From the NCBI GenBank assembly GCA_030447385.1, contig JAUJOY010000001.1:854830-918829 (forward strand): a stretch of 64,000 bases of DNA, written 5' to 3'. The DNA is from Mycobacteriales bacterium (GTDB lineage: Bacteria > Actinomycetota > Actinomycetes > Mycobacteriales > SCTD01). The translations under genes and the position numbers were made by a program. This document shows, piece by piece, positions 54,630 to 63,037 of the stretch (positions within the stretch are counted from its first letter, which is position 1; each line of letters starts with the position of its first letter). Under the pieces are notes generated by a model. The model worked only from the letters and a program-made list of their open reading frames with translations. It was not told where the DNA came from and ran no database searches.

Positions 54630-55580
54630 ATGTCGATGCCGCTGCTGCTGCACTCGCTGACCGAGCACCGAGACGTCATCTTCGACTGTCTCGAGGCGGT
54701 CGGTGCGAACACGGCGGTCGAGGTCGGCTCGGAGTTCGGCGGCTTCACGACCGCTCTCGCGCAGTGGGCGCAGCACCGCGGTGGGCTGGCCGCCTCCGTC
54801 GAGCCGTTCCCGGCCGACGCGATCCGGGAGCTGGCCGCCGGCAGCGAGCACTTCCGCCTCGTCGAGGGGCGAAGCCCGCACGCGCTGCGCGAGCTCGAGC
54901 CGGCCGATGCCTACATCGTGGACGGCGACCACACCTACTGGACGGTGCTCGGCGAGCTGCGGACCATCGCCGAGCTGGCGGGCGAGGGCCGTCCACACCC
55001 TCTGGTCGTCCTGCACGACGTGGGGTGGCCGTGCGGTCGCCGCGACACGTACTACGCACCCGAGGCCCTGCCGGCGGAGCACGTCCACCCCCACTCCTGG
55101 GAGCGGGGGGTCGTGCCCTGGAGCGGCGGCGTCGTCGAGGGCGGCTTCCGGGGTGAGGGCCAGTTCGCGGTGGCACTCGAGGAAGGGGGGCCGTGCAACG
55201 GTGTCCTCACCGCGGTGGAGGACTACCTCGCGGATCGGCCGGACCTGGCCTACGCGCAGGTGCCGTCCGTCTTCGGCCTCGGCGTGGTCTATCCCGGAGC
55301 GGGCGAATCGGGTCGCCGGCTCGCTGCGGTGCTGGCCCCCTACGACAGGAACCCGCACCTGGACCGGCTGGAGCAGAACCGGCTGGAGCTCTGGCTGCGG
55401 GTCGTCGAGTTTCAGGACCAGCTTCGAGCGGCGGCCGCACGCGAACGGCAGGAGCACGAGGCGCGTACCGTCCGGTCGCGCGTGCTGGTCCAGTACGCCG
55501 ACCGGATTGCCTTCGCCGAGGCGGACAACGCCGCACTGCGACTCGAGCTGCAGCGCCGGTCGGTCCACGTCCGTACGTAG
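54630..55580 (+). CDS. class I SAM-dependent methyltransferase-like protein with C-terminal coiled coil
   Basis: A 316-residue protein. The N-terminal 230 residues resemble Methyltransf_24-type proteins: AVEVGSEFGGFTTALAQWAQ (the SAM-binding loop, Gly-poor), SVEPFPADAIREL and YIVDGDHTYWTVLGELRTI with the metal-binding DGDH-like motif. The last 60 residues (ELWLRVVEFQDQLRAAAARE onward) form a charged coiled coil. ATG 54630 was preferred over ATG 54606 because GAAGGAG sits 6 nt before it. It belongs to the glycan locus, where capping or modifying a polysaccharide end is a fitting role; the substrate is unknown. Confidence 0.75.
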   Translation: MSMPLLLHSLTEHRDVIFDCLEAVGANTAVEVGSEFGGFTTALAQWAQHRGGLAASVEPFPADAIRELAAGSEHFRLVEGRSPHALRELEPADAYIVDGDHTYWTVLGELRTIAELAGEGRPHPLVVLHDVGWPCGRRDTYYAPEALPAEHVHPHSWERGVVPWSGGVVEGGFRGEGQFAVALEEGGPCNGVLTAVEDYLADRPDLAYAQVPSVFGLGVVYPGAGESGRRLAAVLAPYDRNPHLDRLEQNRLELWLRVVEFQDQLRAAAARERQEHEARTVRSRVLVQYADRIAFAEADNAALRLELQRRSVHVRT

Positions 55581-55601
55581 AGCCTGCCCCCGAGCGCGCG
55601 C

Positions 55602-57320
55602 TCAGTCCTGCGGGCGGTAGCGCAGCAGGACCGACGGCTCGAAGTACTTCGTGTCGTACGACAGCACGATCGGCTGCTCGACTTCTGGTCGCAGCGCGCG
55701 CAGCTGGGCTGCGAGGTCCCCGCACTGCCTCCCGAAGCTGCCGTACCCGTCGGCCCAGACCAGCCAGACGTTCTGACCGGGCCCGGCCAACTGGTCCAGG
55801 CTGCGGCTGAACGACTGCGGGTCCTCGGCGAAGATGCGGGCGGTGTAGTCGGTCCACTTCACCCGCCCGGGGGTGGAGCCCGACGGGAAGGTGACCTGGC
55901 GCAGGTCGGGCCGGAGCAACCGGTCCACGGGCGGCGCCAGCTGGTCCGGGCAGTACCCGACCACGTCGCCCGGTTGCGCCGCGCCGGATATCGCTGCCGC
56001 GATGGCCGGCGCGTGGGTGCGCTCGGAGGTGATGTTCGGGACGCTGCCGAGCACACCCAGCAGGACCAGTGCGGCGCTCAGCGCGAGCCGGAGCCATCTG
56101 GGAGATACCAGGCTCACGCCTGTCGCGACGAGCAGGAGGAACGGGACGAGCACGACAGCGAGGTAGCGGGACTCGAAGGACAGGGCCTTGAGCTTGCTGG
56201 CGGTGATCGCGAGGAGTAGGGTGCCGACCACCACTGCCGCCAGAGCGAGGCAGTGCCCTCGAGACGCCGCCTGCGGCGCCGGTCCGGGCCCGGTTGACGT
56301 GCTTCCCGGGCGCCGGCGTAGGAACGCCCAGCCGAGCAGGAGCAGGAACAGCAGGGCGAGGACGCGCCCGGCTGGGGCCGGCGGGAGGAGGTACCAGCGG
56401 GCCGAGTGGGTGTCCGCGAAGTAGTCGGGCAGGTCGAGCACGAACCGGTACGACGACGGGCTGCCCCACGGCGTCCCGGTGTGGCTGATCTGGAACAGGA
56501 ACACGCGCAGCCAGGGGAGCATCAGAACGCCGCCAGCGGCGATCGCGGCGATGCCCCACAGCGGCGCCGCGCGGCGACCCCGCGAAGGCAGTGCCGGTTC
56601 TTTGCCCGCCGGTTCGGTGCCCGCCGGCCCCGTGCCGGGCGAACGGCGCCGGACTGCGCGTTCCGCGCCGTAGGTCGCGAGGAGAACGGCAACGACGGTG
56701 GCCAGCAGGTAGAACGACCAGTAGTGGGTGAGCATCAACAGGCCGCTGACCAGGCCGAGCAGCACGAGGCGCACGGGCGTCACCCGGTCCAGCACCGCCA
56801 TCAGGGCCAGGTAGCCCACGGCGGTGAGCAGGATGAGCAGCGCGTACATCCGGGCCTGCGTGGCGTAGGTCACCGCAAACGGGGAGGTGGCCAGCAGCGC
56901 CGCCGCGGTCCAGGCGGCCCGGCTGCCGCTGAGCCGATGGGCAGCCAGCCAGATCACCGGCACAGCCGCGAGCACCACCAGCCCTGACAGCGAGCGCGCC
57001 GCGAGGTTGCCGGTCCCGAAGGCCGCCATCCAGAAGTGCAGGAGCACGTAGTGCAGGGGCGCCGAGTTGTCCTGCGCGAGGGCCTCGGGCATGTCGGTCA
57101 GTGGCAACCGGGCGATGTTGACGCTGAGCGCCTCGTCGAGCCAGAGCTCCACGCGCACGGTGAAGAACAGCACCAGGGCCACTGCCGCGATCCCAGCCGC
57201 ACCGAGGAGCGCGGGCAGCCGGACGGGCCCGAGCCTCCTGCTCCTCGTCAGAAGCTGGCCGGGCGGGAACGCCGGGCTCGCGGTCCGCATGCCGGAGGGG
57301 CTCTCAAGCGTGCTCGACAC
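55602..57320 (-). CDS. glycosyltransferase family 39-like membrane protein
   Basis: A 572-residue polytopic membrane protein of the GT39/ArnT group: helix 1, then VELWLDEALSVNIARLPL with the catalytic acidic residues, DNSAPLHYVLLHFWM and about ten further helices, ending in a soluble C-terminal domain (VKWTDYTARIFAEDPQSF). These enzymes move a sugar from a polyprenyl phosphate to an acceptor outside the membrane. TAGCGT followed by 7 nt and GTG suggests a leaderless start at 57320; a GTG at 57329 is also in frame. It is on the minus strand with the two neighbouring membrane and GT2 genes. Confidence 0.85.
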   Translation of the reverse strand: MSSTLESPSGMRTASPAFPPGQLLTRSRRLGPVRLPALLGAAGIAAVALVLFFTVRVELWLDEALSVNIARLPLTDMPEALAQDNSAPLHYVLLHFWMAAFGTGNLAARSLSGLVVLAAVPVIWLAAHRLSGSRAAWTAAALLATSPFAVTYATQARMYALLILLTAVGYLALMAVLDRVTPVRLVLLGLVSGLLMLTHYWSFYLLATVVAVLLATYGAERAVRRRSPGTGPAGTEPAGKEPALPSRGRRAAPLWGIAAIAAGGVLMLPWLRVFLFQISHTGTPWGSPSSYRFVLDLPDYFADTHSARWYLLPPAPAGRVLALLFLLLLGWAFLRRRPGSTSTGPGPAPQAASRGHCLALAAVVVGTLLLAITASKLKALSFESRYLAVVLVPFLLLVATGVSLVSPRWLRLALSAALVLLGVLGSVPNITSERTHAPAIAAAISGAAQPGDVVGYCPDQLAPPVDRLLRPDLRQVTFPSGSTPGRVKWTDYTARIFAEDPQSFSRSLDQLAGPGQNVWLVWADGYGSFGRQCGDLAAQLRALRPEVEQPIVLSYDTKYFEPSVLLRYRPQD

Positions 57321-57399
57321 CCGCGACACGCTACGGCACCGCCCGGCCGTTGCGCCCCTCGGGCGCCTGCCCGCGCCGCGGCGTCGCCCAGGTTCGGCG

Positions 57400-58896
57400 T
57401 CAGAGCTGCCAGCCGGCCGGCGCGAGCCACTGGCGCGCCCTCGCCGCCGGCTCCCGCGCCCGGATCAGCCGGGCGAGGGTCACCAGGCTCGGCAGCGCGA
57501 GCCGGACCACCGCGAGGACGACGACAACGATGAAGCCGGGCGAGTGCGGAGCCGGGTGCTGGTCCTGCACGAACGGGTGCCACAGCGGGCTCAGGGTCGG
57601 CACGAAGTGGCACTGGTAGTTGAGCGTGAGCGGCCCCTCCTCGCATCGCGCGAGGTTGACCATGCCGTACGCGGCCCCGCTGATCGCGATCCAGCCGCCC
57701 AGCACGACCAGACCCAGGTTCAGCAGGACGCCGCGGATCCGCTCCTGGCGCTGGTGCAGCCGCACCGCGAGGACCAACGCAGCCGGAACCGTCGCGATCA
57801 GGAAGAACCGCGGTCCCCAGAAGAACCCGCCGTCCCAGCCCCACCACCGGGCGTAGACGAGCACCAGGCCGAGAACGAAGGCGACGAGCAGGCGGTACGC
57901 CGACCACACCTCGGCCCCGACCCGCTGCAGGGCCTGGCGCGCCGGGACGAACAGCCCCGGGGTGAAGAACACCAGGCCCTTGCCAAACGACAGCGTCAGC
58001 GCGAGGACCCCGAACAGGAACGGGTAGCTGAACGATGGCAGCCCCGAGTAGGGGGTGCCGTTGTTGAAGCCGCGGTCCAGCGTGGCGTACGGCGCGGGCG
58101 TCCACTGCCCGGTGCGCACCTTGTTGTCGAGCAGGATCAGCGCGAGGGCGGCGACGGGGACGGCCAGGTACCGCAGCCGCCGGGTCACCACCGCGTGCAC
58201 GGTCACCGCGAGCGCGCAACCGCCGAGAGCGGCCGGCATGTTGGCGACGCCCAGGATGATCAGGGGCCAGCCGAACCACCCCCGGCCGGTGACCACCGCG
58301 AGTATCCCGACCGTGACGAGCACGGCCGTGAAGGGCTCGAAGGTGATGTAGGCGGCGAGGTGGGAGGCGAACAGCGAGCCGGTGACCAGCAGGACCAGGA
58401 ACGTCCGCAGCACCGCCCGGTCGACGCGGGAGCGCAGGAGCAGCCAGATGGCCAGAAGTCCCGCGGCGACGAGGAACCAGTTGTAGCGCGCCAGCCAGAA
58501 CGACGGCGACTTGACGATCGACCCCAGGTACCACAGCGGGGACGCGATCAGTGTCCCGATCAACGGCCAGCGATCGGCCCATCCGGGGTCGACGTTCTGG
58601 AGGTCCCCGATCGCCCGGCCCGAGATGAAGGCCTCGATAATGTAGAAGCGGACGGTCCCGTCGTGCCACAGCAGAGAGCCGGGCGCCCACACCGGCCGCG
58701 GGGGTCCGGGTGGCAGGAAGAACAGCGCGATCATCCCGGCCCCGACGAGCGACCAGTCGAGCACCATCGGCACGGACCGCCATCGCGGACGCCACCGCGA
58801 CTGGGGAGCGGGCGAGTCGCCCTGGTCTGGATCCGGCTCGACGGTTGCGGCGTCCTCCCCCGCGGCCTGTCCTTGCTCCGTGGGCTGCGCCGTCAC
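57400..58896 (-). CDS. polytopic membrane protein of the glycan locus, GT-C-like
   Basis: A 498-residue protein with an acidic, Pro-rich cytoplasmic N-terminus and about ten membrane helices. The first outside loop (LLWHDGTVRFYIIEAFISG) has an acidic pattern similar to membrane glycosyltransferases, and a second loop has ATLDRGFNNGTPYSGLPSF. Helices such as FPFLFGVLALTLSFGKGLVF are typical. I cannot assign a named family; a glycan-building or exporting role is inferred from position. GTG 58896 is the start. Confidence 0.65.
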   Translation of the reverse strand: MTAQPTEQGQAAGEDAATVEPDPDQGDSPAPQSRWRPRWRSVPMVLDWSLVGAGMIALFFLPPGPPRPVWAPGSLLWHDGTVRFYIIEAFISGRAIGDLQNVDPGWADRWPLIGTLIASPLWYLGSIVKSPSFWLARYNWFLVAAGLLAIWLLLRSRVDRAVLRTFLVLLVTGSLFASHLAAYITFEPFTAVLVTVGILAVVTGRGWFGWPLIILGVANMPAALGGCALAVTVHAVVTRRLRYLAVPVAALALILLDNKVRTGQWTPAPYATLDRGFNNGTPYSGLPSFSYPFLFGVLALTLSFGKGLVFFTPGLFVPARQALQRVGAEVWSAYRLLVAFVLGLVLVYARWWGWDGGFFWGPRFFLIATVPAALVLAVRLHQRQERIRGVLLNLGLVVLGGWIAISGAAYGMVNLARCEEGPLTLNYQCHFVPTLSPLWHPFVQDQHPAPHSPGFIVVVVLAVVRLALPSLVTLARLIRAREPAARARQWLAPAGWQL

Positions 58897-59090
58897 TCGC
58901 GTCGACCTGTCGTGACAGGCGAGGGCGGCGCCGCGACCTGTGCGGCCTTCTTCATCTACTCGCTCCTCGCGCCACCGGGTGCCACCCTGTAGATCTTCCT
59001 GTCGGGAACCGCTGGTCGAGACGCTGCTCAGTCGGCGACGGTAGCAGTCCCGGCGCTGTCAGACCGGTCCTGCGGCCCCCGTCTCTGGCG

Positions 59091-60443
59091 TCAGGCGCCG
59101 GGTCGGCGGCCCGCCGGCTCCCCAGGGCCGGAACGCGGTCCGGGATCCCGGCCGCCGCCGATGTCCGCGCCGAGCCATGCCTCCACCGTCGTGCGCGCGA
59201 CGACGGCGCTTCGCTGCACGGCCCGCCGTCGCACGAGGACCCCGGGCAGCAGCCGCAGGAACGAGGCCACCACCTGAAGGCGCAGGCGGGCTTCGCTTCG
59301 GCCGCCGGCTCCTGGCGGCACGGCCCGTACGGCTGCGGCCGCCGTGGAGAGCAGGTAGCGGCCCACCGACCGACGTACCAGCGGGAAGGAGGCGTTCTTG
59401 GTCAGTGTCAGCAGCCGGTTGCGCGCGTCGTGGAACACGTGCAGGACCGAGCCGCTGCCCACCGTGGCGGAGTGCTCGTGACGGGCGACGGCGCGTGGCT
59501 GGTAGCGGACCGTCCAGCCTGCGCGCCGCAGGCGCCAGCACAGGTCCACGTCCTCGTAGTACAGGAACCACGCGTCGTCGAAGATCCCCACCTGCCCGAG
59601 CGCCGCCGTGCGCAGGGCCAGTGACGCACCGCACCCGCCGAACACCTCCGCGGGCATGTCGTACCCGGTGTCGTCGGCGCGGCCGAAGCCGCGATCTGCC
59701 GCGTAGCCGTCCAGCGTGAGCACCGTGCCCGCGCTGTTGACGACGTCCGTGGTGGGGGTACCCGCAGGCAGCTCGAGCACCACCCGGGCACCGTTCGGTG
59801 GGACGGCGTGCTGGCGATCGGCGACGTGCAGGGTGGCCGCTCGCGGGGCCCGTACCTGAACCTCGACGCACACCGGGTGCTCCAGCCGGGCCGCATCGGT
59901 GCGCAGCGGAACCAGCAGCTCGATCGAGGGTCGGCACCAGCGCACCCCGTCGGCCGGTGCCGCCACCAGCAGCGGGTCCCACACCAGCTCGGCGGTGACG
60001 TCCTCCCCGTCCCGCGCGACGCTGACCAGGCCGAGGCGGTCCACCCCCTGGGCCCGGAGGGGGACGGACACGAACCTGGGCTCCAGCAGCAGCTTGCCGG
60101 CCACGGCACCCACGCTGGCGTTCTCGAAGGGCTCCAGCAGAGCGTGCAGCCACCCGGGCTGCACCACGGCGTCGTCGTTGAGCAGGACGACGTAGGGGCT
60201 CCGCGCCTGCCGCAGAGCCAGGTTGTTGCCGCCCGCGAAGCCGAGGTTGCGCGTCGACCGGATCAGCCGCACCCCGTCGGTGCGGCCGAGCACGACCGCG
60301 TCGGAGCCGTCGCCGGAGGCGTTGTCGACCACCCAGCAGGCGACCTGTCCCTGCCCGACCAGGTCCTGCGCTGCGACGGCGTCCAGGCAGCGGTCCAGCC
60401 TCCGGGCGCCGTTGTAGGTGACCACGAGGACGGTGACGAGCAC
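59091..60443 (-). CDS. glycosyltransferase family 2 (GT-A fold)
   Basis: A 450-residue inverting glycosyltransferase of the rhamnosyltransferase-like GT2 type. The N-terminal VTVLVVTYNGARRLDRCLDA, the DxD-like NDDAVVQPGW and the late WFLYYEDVDLCWRLRRAGW with the ED box are diagnostic. The middle carries an inserted beta-rich segment of about 150 residues (residues 120-270) between the DxD and ED motifs. A Pro/Gly-rich tail ends the protein. Start GTG 60443 keeps the conserved strand near the N-terminus; GTG 60518 would add 25 residues. It probably adds rhamnose or a similar sugar to a lipid-linked glycan. It is divergent from the mau-like operon. Confidence 0.86.
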   Translation of the reverse strand: MLVTVLVVTYNGARRLDRCLDAVAAQDLVGQGQVACWVVDNASGDGSDAVVLGRTDGVRLIRSTRNLGFAGGNNLALRQARSPYVVLLNDDAVVQPGWLHALLEPFENASVGAVAGKLLLEPRFVSVPLRAQGVDRLGLVSVARDGEDVTAELVWDPLLVAAPADGVRWCRPSIELLVPLRTDAARLEHPVCVEVQVRAPRAATLHVADRQHAVPPNGARVVLELPAGTPTTDVVNSAGTVLTLDGYAADRGFGRADDTGYDMPAEVFGGCGASLALRTAALGQVGIFDDAWFLYYEDVDLCWRLRRAGWTVRYQPRAVARHEHSATVGSGSVLHVFHDARNRLLTLTKNASFPLVRRSVGRYLLSTAAAAVRAVPPGAGGRSEARLRLQVVASFLRLLPGVLVRRRAVQRSAVVARTTVEAWLGADIGGGRDPGPRSGPGEPAGRRPGA

Positions 60444-60541
60444 CCCGTCGCGGTCCGAGGCGAACACCGTGGCAGCCAACCACAGCCCGCCCGGTCCGCC
60501 GGTGCTTGACGCGGACACAGCGGCAGCGCACCGTGGGCGGG

Positions 60542-61111
60542 GTGCACCCGCTGACGTCGGTGTTCCTGGCCGCGGCCGGGCTGCTGGCGCTCGCGGGTGG
60601 GACGAAGCTGGTGCGCTCGGCCGCCACCAGCCAGGCCCTGCGTCTGTCCGGTCTGCCGTCGCGGTCGTGGCTGGTGCGTCTCCTCGGTGCCGCGGAGGTG
60701 CTGGTGGCCGTGGCGGCCCTGCTGGAGGCGCCCTTCGCGGCGGCTGCGCTGGCGGCGACCTACGCGGCTTTCACCGTCTTCGTGGGCTCGGCGCTGCTGC
60801 GCGGGGTGCCGCTGGCCTCCTGCGGCTGCTTCGCTGAGCCGGACGTACCGCCGTCGCCTCTCCACGTCATCGTCACGTCGGTGCTCGCTATCAGCACCGG
60901 GGCGGTCGCGGCCGGGTCGGGCGGCGGGCTCAAGGACCTGCTGGACGGGCCGATGTTGATGGCGGCGGGTGTCGCGGGAAGCGCTGCCCTGGTCGGCTGG
61001 CTCACCTACCTGGCGCTCAGCGCCCTGCCGCGTCTGGCCGTGGAGCTGGGACACGATCCGCCCGCTCGGCCGCCCGGTCTCGCGGTACACCTACAAGGAG
61101 GCGCGTCGTGA
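60542..61111 (+). CDS. MauE/DoxX-like membrane protein
   Basis: A 189-residue integral membrane protein with four predicted helices: LTSVFLAAAGLLALAGGTKL, then AEVLVAVAALLEAPFAAAAL and two more. Between helices lies the Cys pair ASCGCFAEPD, as in MauE-type proteins and vitamin K epoxide reductase-like/DoxX family members. MauE is required for maturing methylamine dehydrogenase light chain. TTGACG (60506-60511) and CACCGT 17 bp downstream precede GTG 60542, which suits a leaderless start; GTG 60533 is an alternative. The stop overlaps the next gene by four bases (GTGA). Likely role: electron transfer or disulfide handling for the exported Cys-rich protein of the operon. Confidence 0.72.
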   Translation: MHPLTSVFLAAAGLLALAGGTKLVRSAATSQALRLSGLPSRSWLVRLLGAAEVLVAVAALLEAPFAAAALAATYAAFTVFVGSALLRGVPLASCGCFAEPDVPPSPLHVIVTSVLAISTGAVAAGSGGGLKDLLDGPMLMAAGVAGSAALVGWLTYLALSALPRLAVELGHDPPARPPGLAVHLQGGAS

Positions 61112-61878
61112 CCGCCCTCGTCGTCGGCCTCACCTTCGCCGTGCTTCTCCTCGGCGTGCTCGTTGCCGGCCTGCTCCGCAGCCACGCCGAGATCCTGCGC
61201 TCTCTGCACGAGCTCGGCGCCGGGCGGGAGGACACGGCGCCTCGGGGACCGGTGGACGTGCCGTTCGAGGTGCGCTCAGGCGTCGTCGGACCGGGCAGCT
61301 CCATGGGGATCGCGGCTCCCGACCTGGTCGGCGTGACCCCGTCGGAGGAGGCGGTGCTGGTCAGCATGTCGACCCGCGGCTCCGACACCCTGCTCGCCTT
61401 CTTGTCCAGCGGCTGCCTCACCTGCTTCACCTTCTGGGATGCCTTCGCGCCGGGCCGCGACCTAGGACTGCCCGCGGACACCCGGCTCGTGGTGGTCACG
61501 AAGGGGCGGGAGATGGAGAGCCAGTCCGCCATCCGCGACCTGGCGTCCCCCGGGGTTCCGGTCGTCATGTCGACGCAGGCCTGGGACGACTACGGCGTGC
61601 CCGGCAGCCCCTACTTCGTGCACGTCGACGGCGCCGCCGGCCGTGTGGCGGGAGAGGGATCCGCCACCGCCTGGGAGCAGGTCGTCCGCCTCGTGCGGGA
61701 GGCCACCGAGGACCGTGCGCTGACGTTGCGGCAGACAGGCGACGACGAGGACCGCGGTGACGGCGCGCACCGCGAAGCTCGCGCCGACCGGGAGCTGCTC
61801 CGCGCCGGCATCACGCCGGGGCACGACAGCCTCTACCCCGGCGGCGACGTGCCCGGCCAGGAAGAGGAGCGGCACTGA
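61108..61878 (+). CDS. MauD-like thioredoxin-fold membrane-anchored protein
   Basis: A 256-residue protein with an N-terminal membrane helix (LVVGLTFAVLLLGVLVAGLL) and an extracytoplasmic thioredoxin-fold domain. The redox site is SSGCLTCFTFW (C103 and C106), with YGVPGSPYFVHVDG as the cis-Pro region. MauD is the thioredoxin-like partner of MauE and helps form disulfides in the methylamine dehydrogenase light chain. The C-terminal tail after about residue 205 is acidic and charged. It overlaps the MauE-like gene by four bases. Alternative: a general extracytoplasmic disulfide reductase. The order MauE-like then MauD-like supports the pairing. Confidence 0.75.
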   Translation: MTALVVGLTFAVLLLGVLVAGLLRSHAEILRSLHELGAGREDTAPRGPVDVPFEVRSGVVGPGSSMGIAAPDLVGVTPSEEAVLVSMSTRGSDTLLAFLSSGCLTCFTFWDAFAPGRDLGLPADTRLVVVTKGREMESQSAIRDLASPGVPVVMSTQAWDDYGVPGSPYFVHVDGAAGRVAGEGSATAWEQVVRLVREATEDRALTLRQTGDDEDRGDGAHREARADRELLRAGITPGHDSLYPGGDVPGQEEERH

Positions 61879-61958
61879 TGGACCTGTCGATGTGGGCGCT
61901 GGTGGTAGGCGTGCCGACCGCGGTTCTGGCTGCACTGCGCTCGATGTGGTCGCCTTGA
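61878..61958 (+). CDS. 26-residue hydrophobic ORF overlapping the MauD-like stop
   Basis: The ATG at 61878 overlaps the preceding stop (TGATG), and the frame ends at TGA 61956. The product (MDLSMWALVVGVPTAVLAAL plus six residues) would be a single membrane-embedded helix. The overlap argues for translation by coupling; no homologue is known to me. It sits 9 bp before the next gene. It may be a real small protein or chance. Confidence 0.45.
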   Translation: MDLSMWALVVGVPTAVLAALRSMWSP

Positions 61959-61967
61959 GGCGAGTCG

Positions 61968-62573
61968 ATGCTCACGAGCATCACCCCGCTCGGTGAGCGG
62001 GGACGCGCCAGCCGCTGGTCCATCACCGCCACGGCGTACGTGCTCGGCTCGGTCGTCGGCGGAGCCGCGGTCGGGACGCTGGCCGGTGCACTCGGCTGGC
62101 TCCTGCCCCTCGAGGTGCCCGCTGTGGCGGCGGGGGCCTTGGTCCTGCTCACGGTCGCCGCGGTGCTCGCGGTGCTGGTCGAGCGCGGCCGGCTGCCCCA
62201 GGTGCCCACGGTGCGCCGGCAGGTCGACGAGGACTGGCTGCACCGCTACCGCGGGTGGGTGTACGGCGTCGGCTTCGGCGCGCAGCTCGGGGCTGCCCTC
62301 GTGACGATCGTGACCTCCCCGACCGTGCACCTCGCCCTTGCGCTGGCCCTCCTGACTGGCTCCCCCGCTGGTGGTGCGGTCCTGGGATCTTCTTTCGGCC
62401 TGGCGCGGGCCCTGCCGGTGCTCGGGATGCGCCGGGTCACGACGACGGAGCACCTCGCCACCTCGTCGCGCCGCCTCGCGTCGCGCGAGCGGACGGGTCG
62501 CGCCGCCGCCGCCGCCGGGCTTGCCGCCATCGCGGCCGCCAGTGCGGCGCAGCTCCTGGTGGGTGTCACGTGA
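61968..62573 (+). CDS. MauF/CcdA-like polytopic membrane protein
   Basis: A 201-residue membrane protein with about five helices: ITATAYVLGSVVGGAAVGTL, AGALVLLTVAAVLAVLVE, and after a charged loop, GFGAQLGAALVTIVTSPTVH and AGGAVLGSSFGLARALPVL. The GLARALP segment and the reduced helix count recall MauF- and CcdA/DsbD-type electron-transfer membrane proteins. No Cys is present in the helices, so a classical CcdA reaction is unlikely. It lies between the MauD-like protein and an unknown soluble protein in the same operon. Naming it MauF-like rests on weak resemblance plus context. Confidence 0.55.
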   Translation: MLTSITPLGERGRASRWSITATAYVLGSVVGGAAVGTLAGALGWLLPLEVPAVAAGALVLLTVAAVLAVLVERGRLPQVPTVRRQVDEDWLHRYRGWVYGVGFGAQLGAALVTIVTSPTVHLALALALLTGSPAGGAVLGSSFGLARALPVLGMRRVTTTEHLATSSRRLASRERTGRAAAAAGLAAIAAASAAQLLVGVT

Positions 62574-63037
62574 AGGTGCGCGGCCACGGGATGGCCGTCG
62601 ACGCCCCGCCAGGCTGGGAAGTCCGCATCAGGCGGCGCCTGCCCGAGAGCGGCGAGCCGGAGGCACGCCCGCGCCCGGTGCTGCACGCTGCGACAATCGC
62701 ACTGCCCGAGGTGCGCGGCGACTTCGGCGGCAACGTGACCGGACTGATGACGCAGGACGACGTCTTCGTCTCGCTGTTCGAGTATGAGCCGTCCGCGGCC
62801 GCGACCCCACTGTTCGCTTCCCACAAGCGACCCGTTCCGACTCCGCAGGACTTCAGCCCCGCCGGGTTGCAGCGCAGCATCGCCGGTCAGTCGGGCCGGC
62901 AGTACTTCTTCCAGGAGTCGGGACGGGCCTTCTGCCTGTACGTCGTCCTGGGCAGCCACGCCCGCCGGGCCGTGCTGGTGCGCGCTGTCCGTGCGGTCCT
63001 CGACTCGCTCGAGCTCTCGGCAGGCGCGGACTCATGA
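62570..63037 (+). CDS. soluble protein of unknown function in the mau-like operon
   Basis: A 155-residue protein starting at GTG 62570, overlapping the previous stop (GTGA), and ending with an overlap (ATGA) to the next gene. It reads as a small beta-rich domain: MAVDAPPGWEVRIRRRLP, LHAATIALPEVRGDFGGNV, then YFFQESGRAFCLYVVLG and a helical end. It has no export signal or catalytic motif. The tight overlaps imply co-translation with the Tat-exported protein, and so a role as a chaperone, cofactor-binding or assembly protein is possible. I do not recognise the family. Confidence 0.65.
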   Translation: MKVRGHGMAVDAPPGWEVRIRRRLPESGEPEARPRPVLHAATIALPEVRGDFGGNVTGLMTQDDVFVSLFEYEPSAAATPLFASHKRPVPTPQDFSPAGLQRSIAGQSGRQYFFQESGRAFCLYVVLGSHARRAVLVRAVRAVLDSLELSAGADS

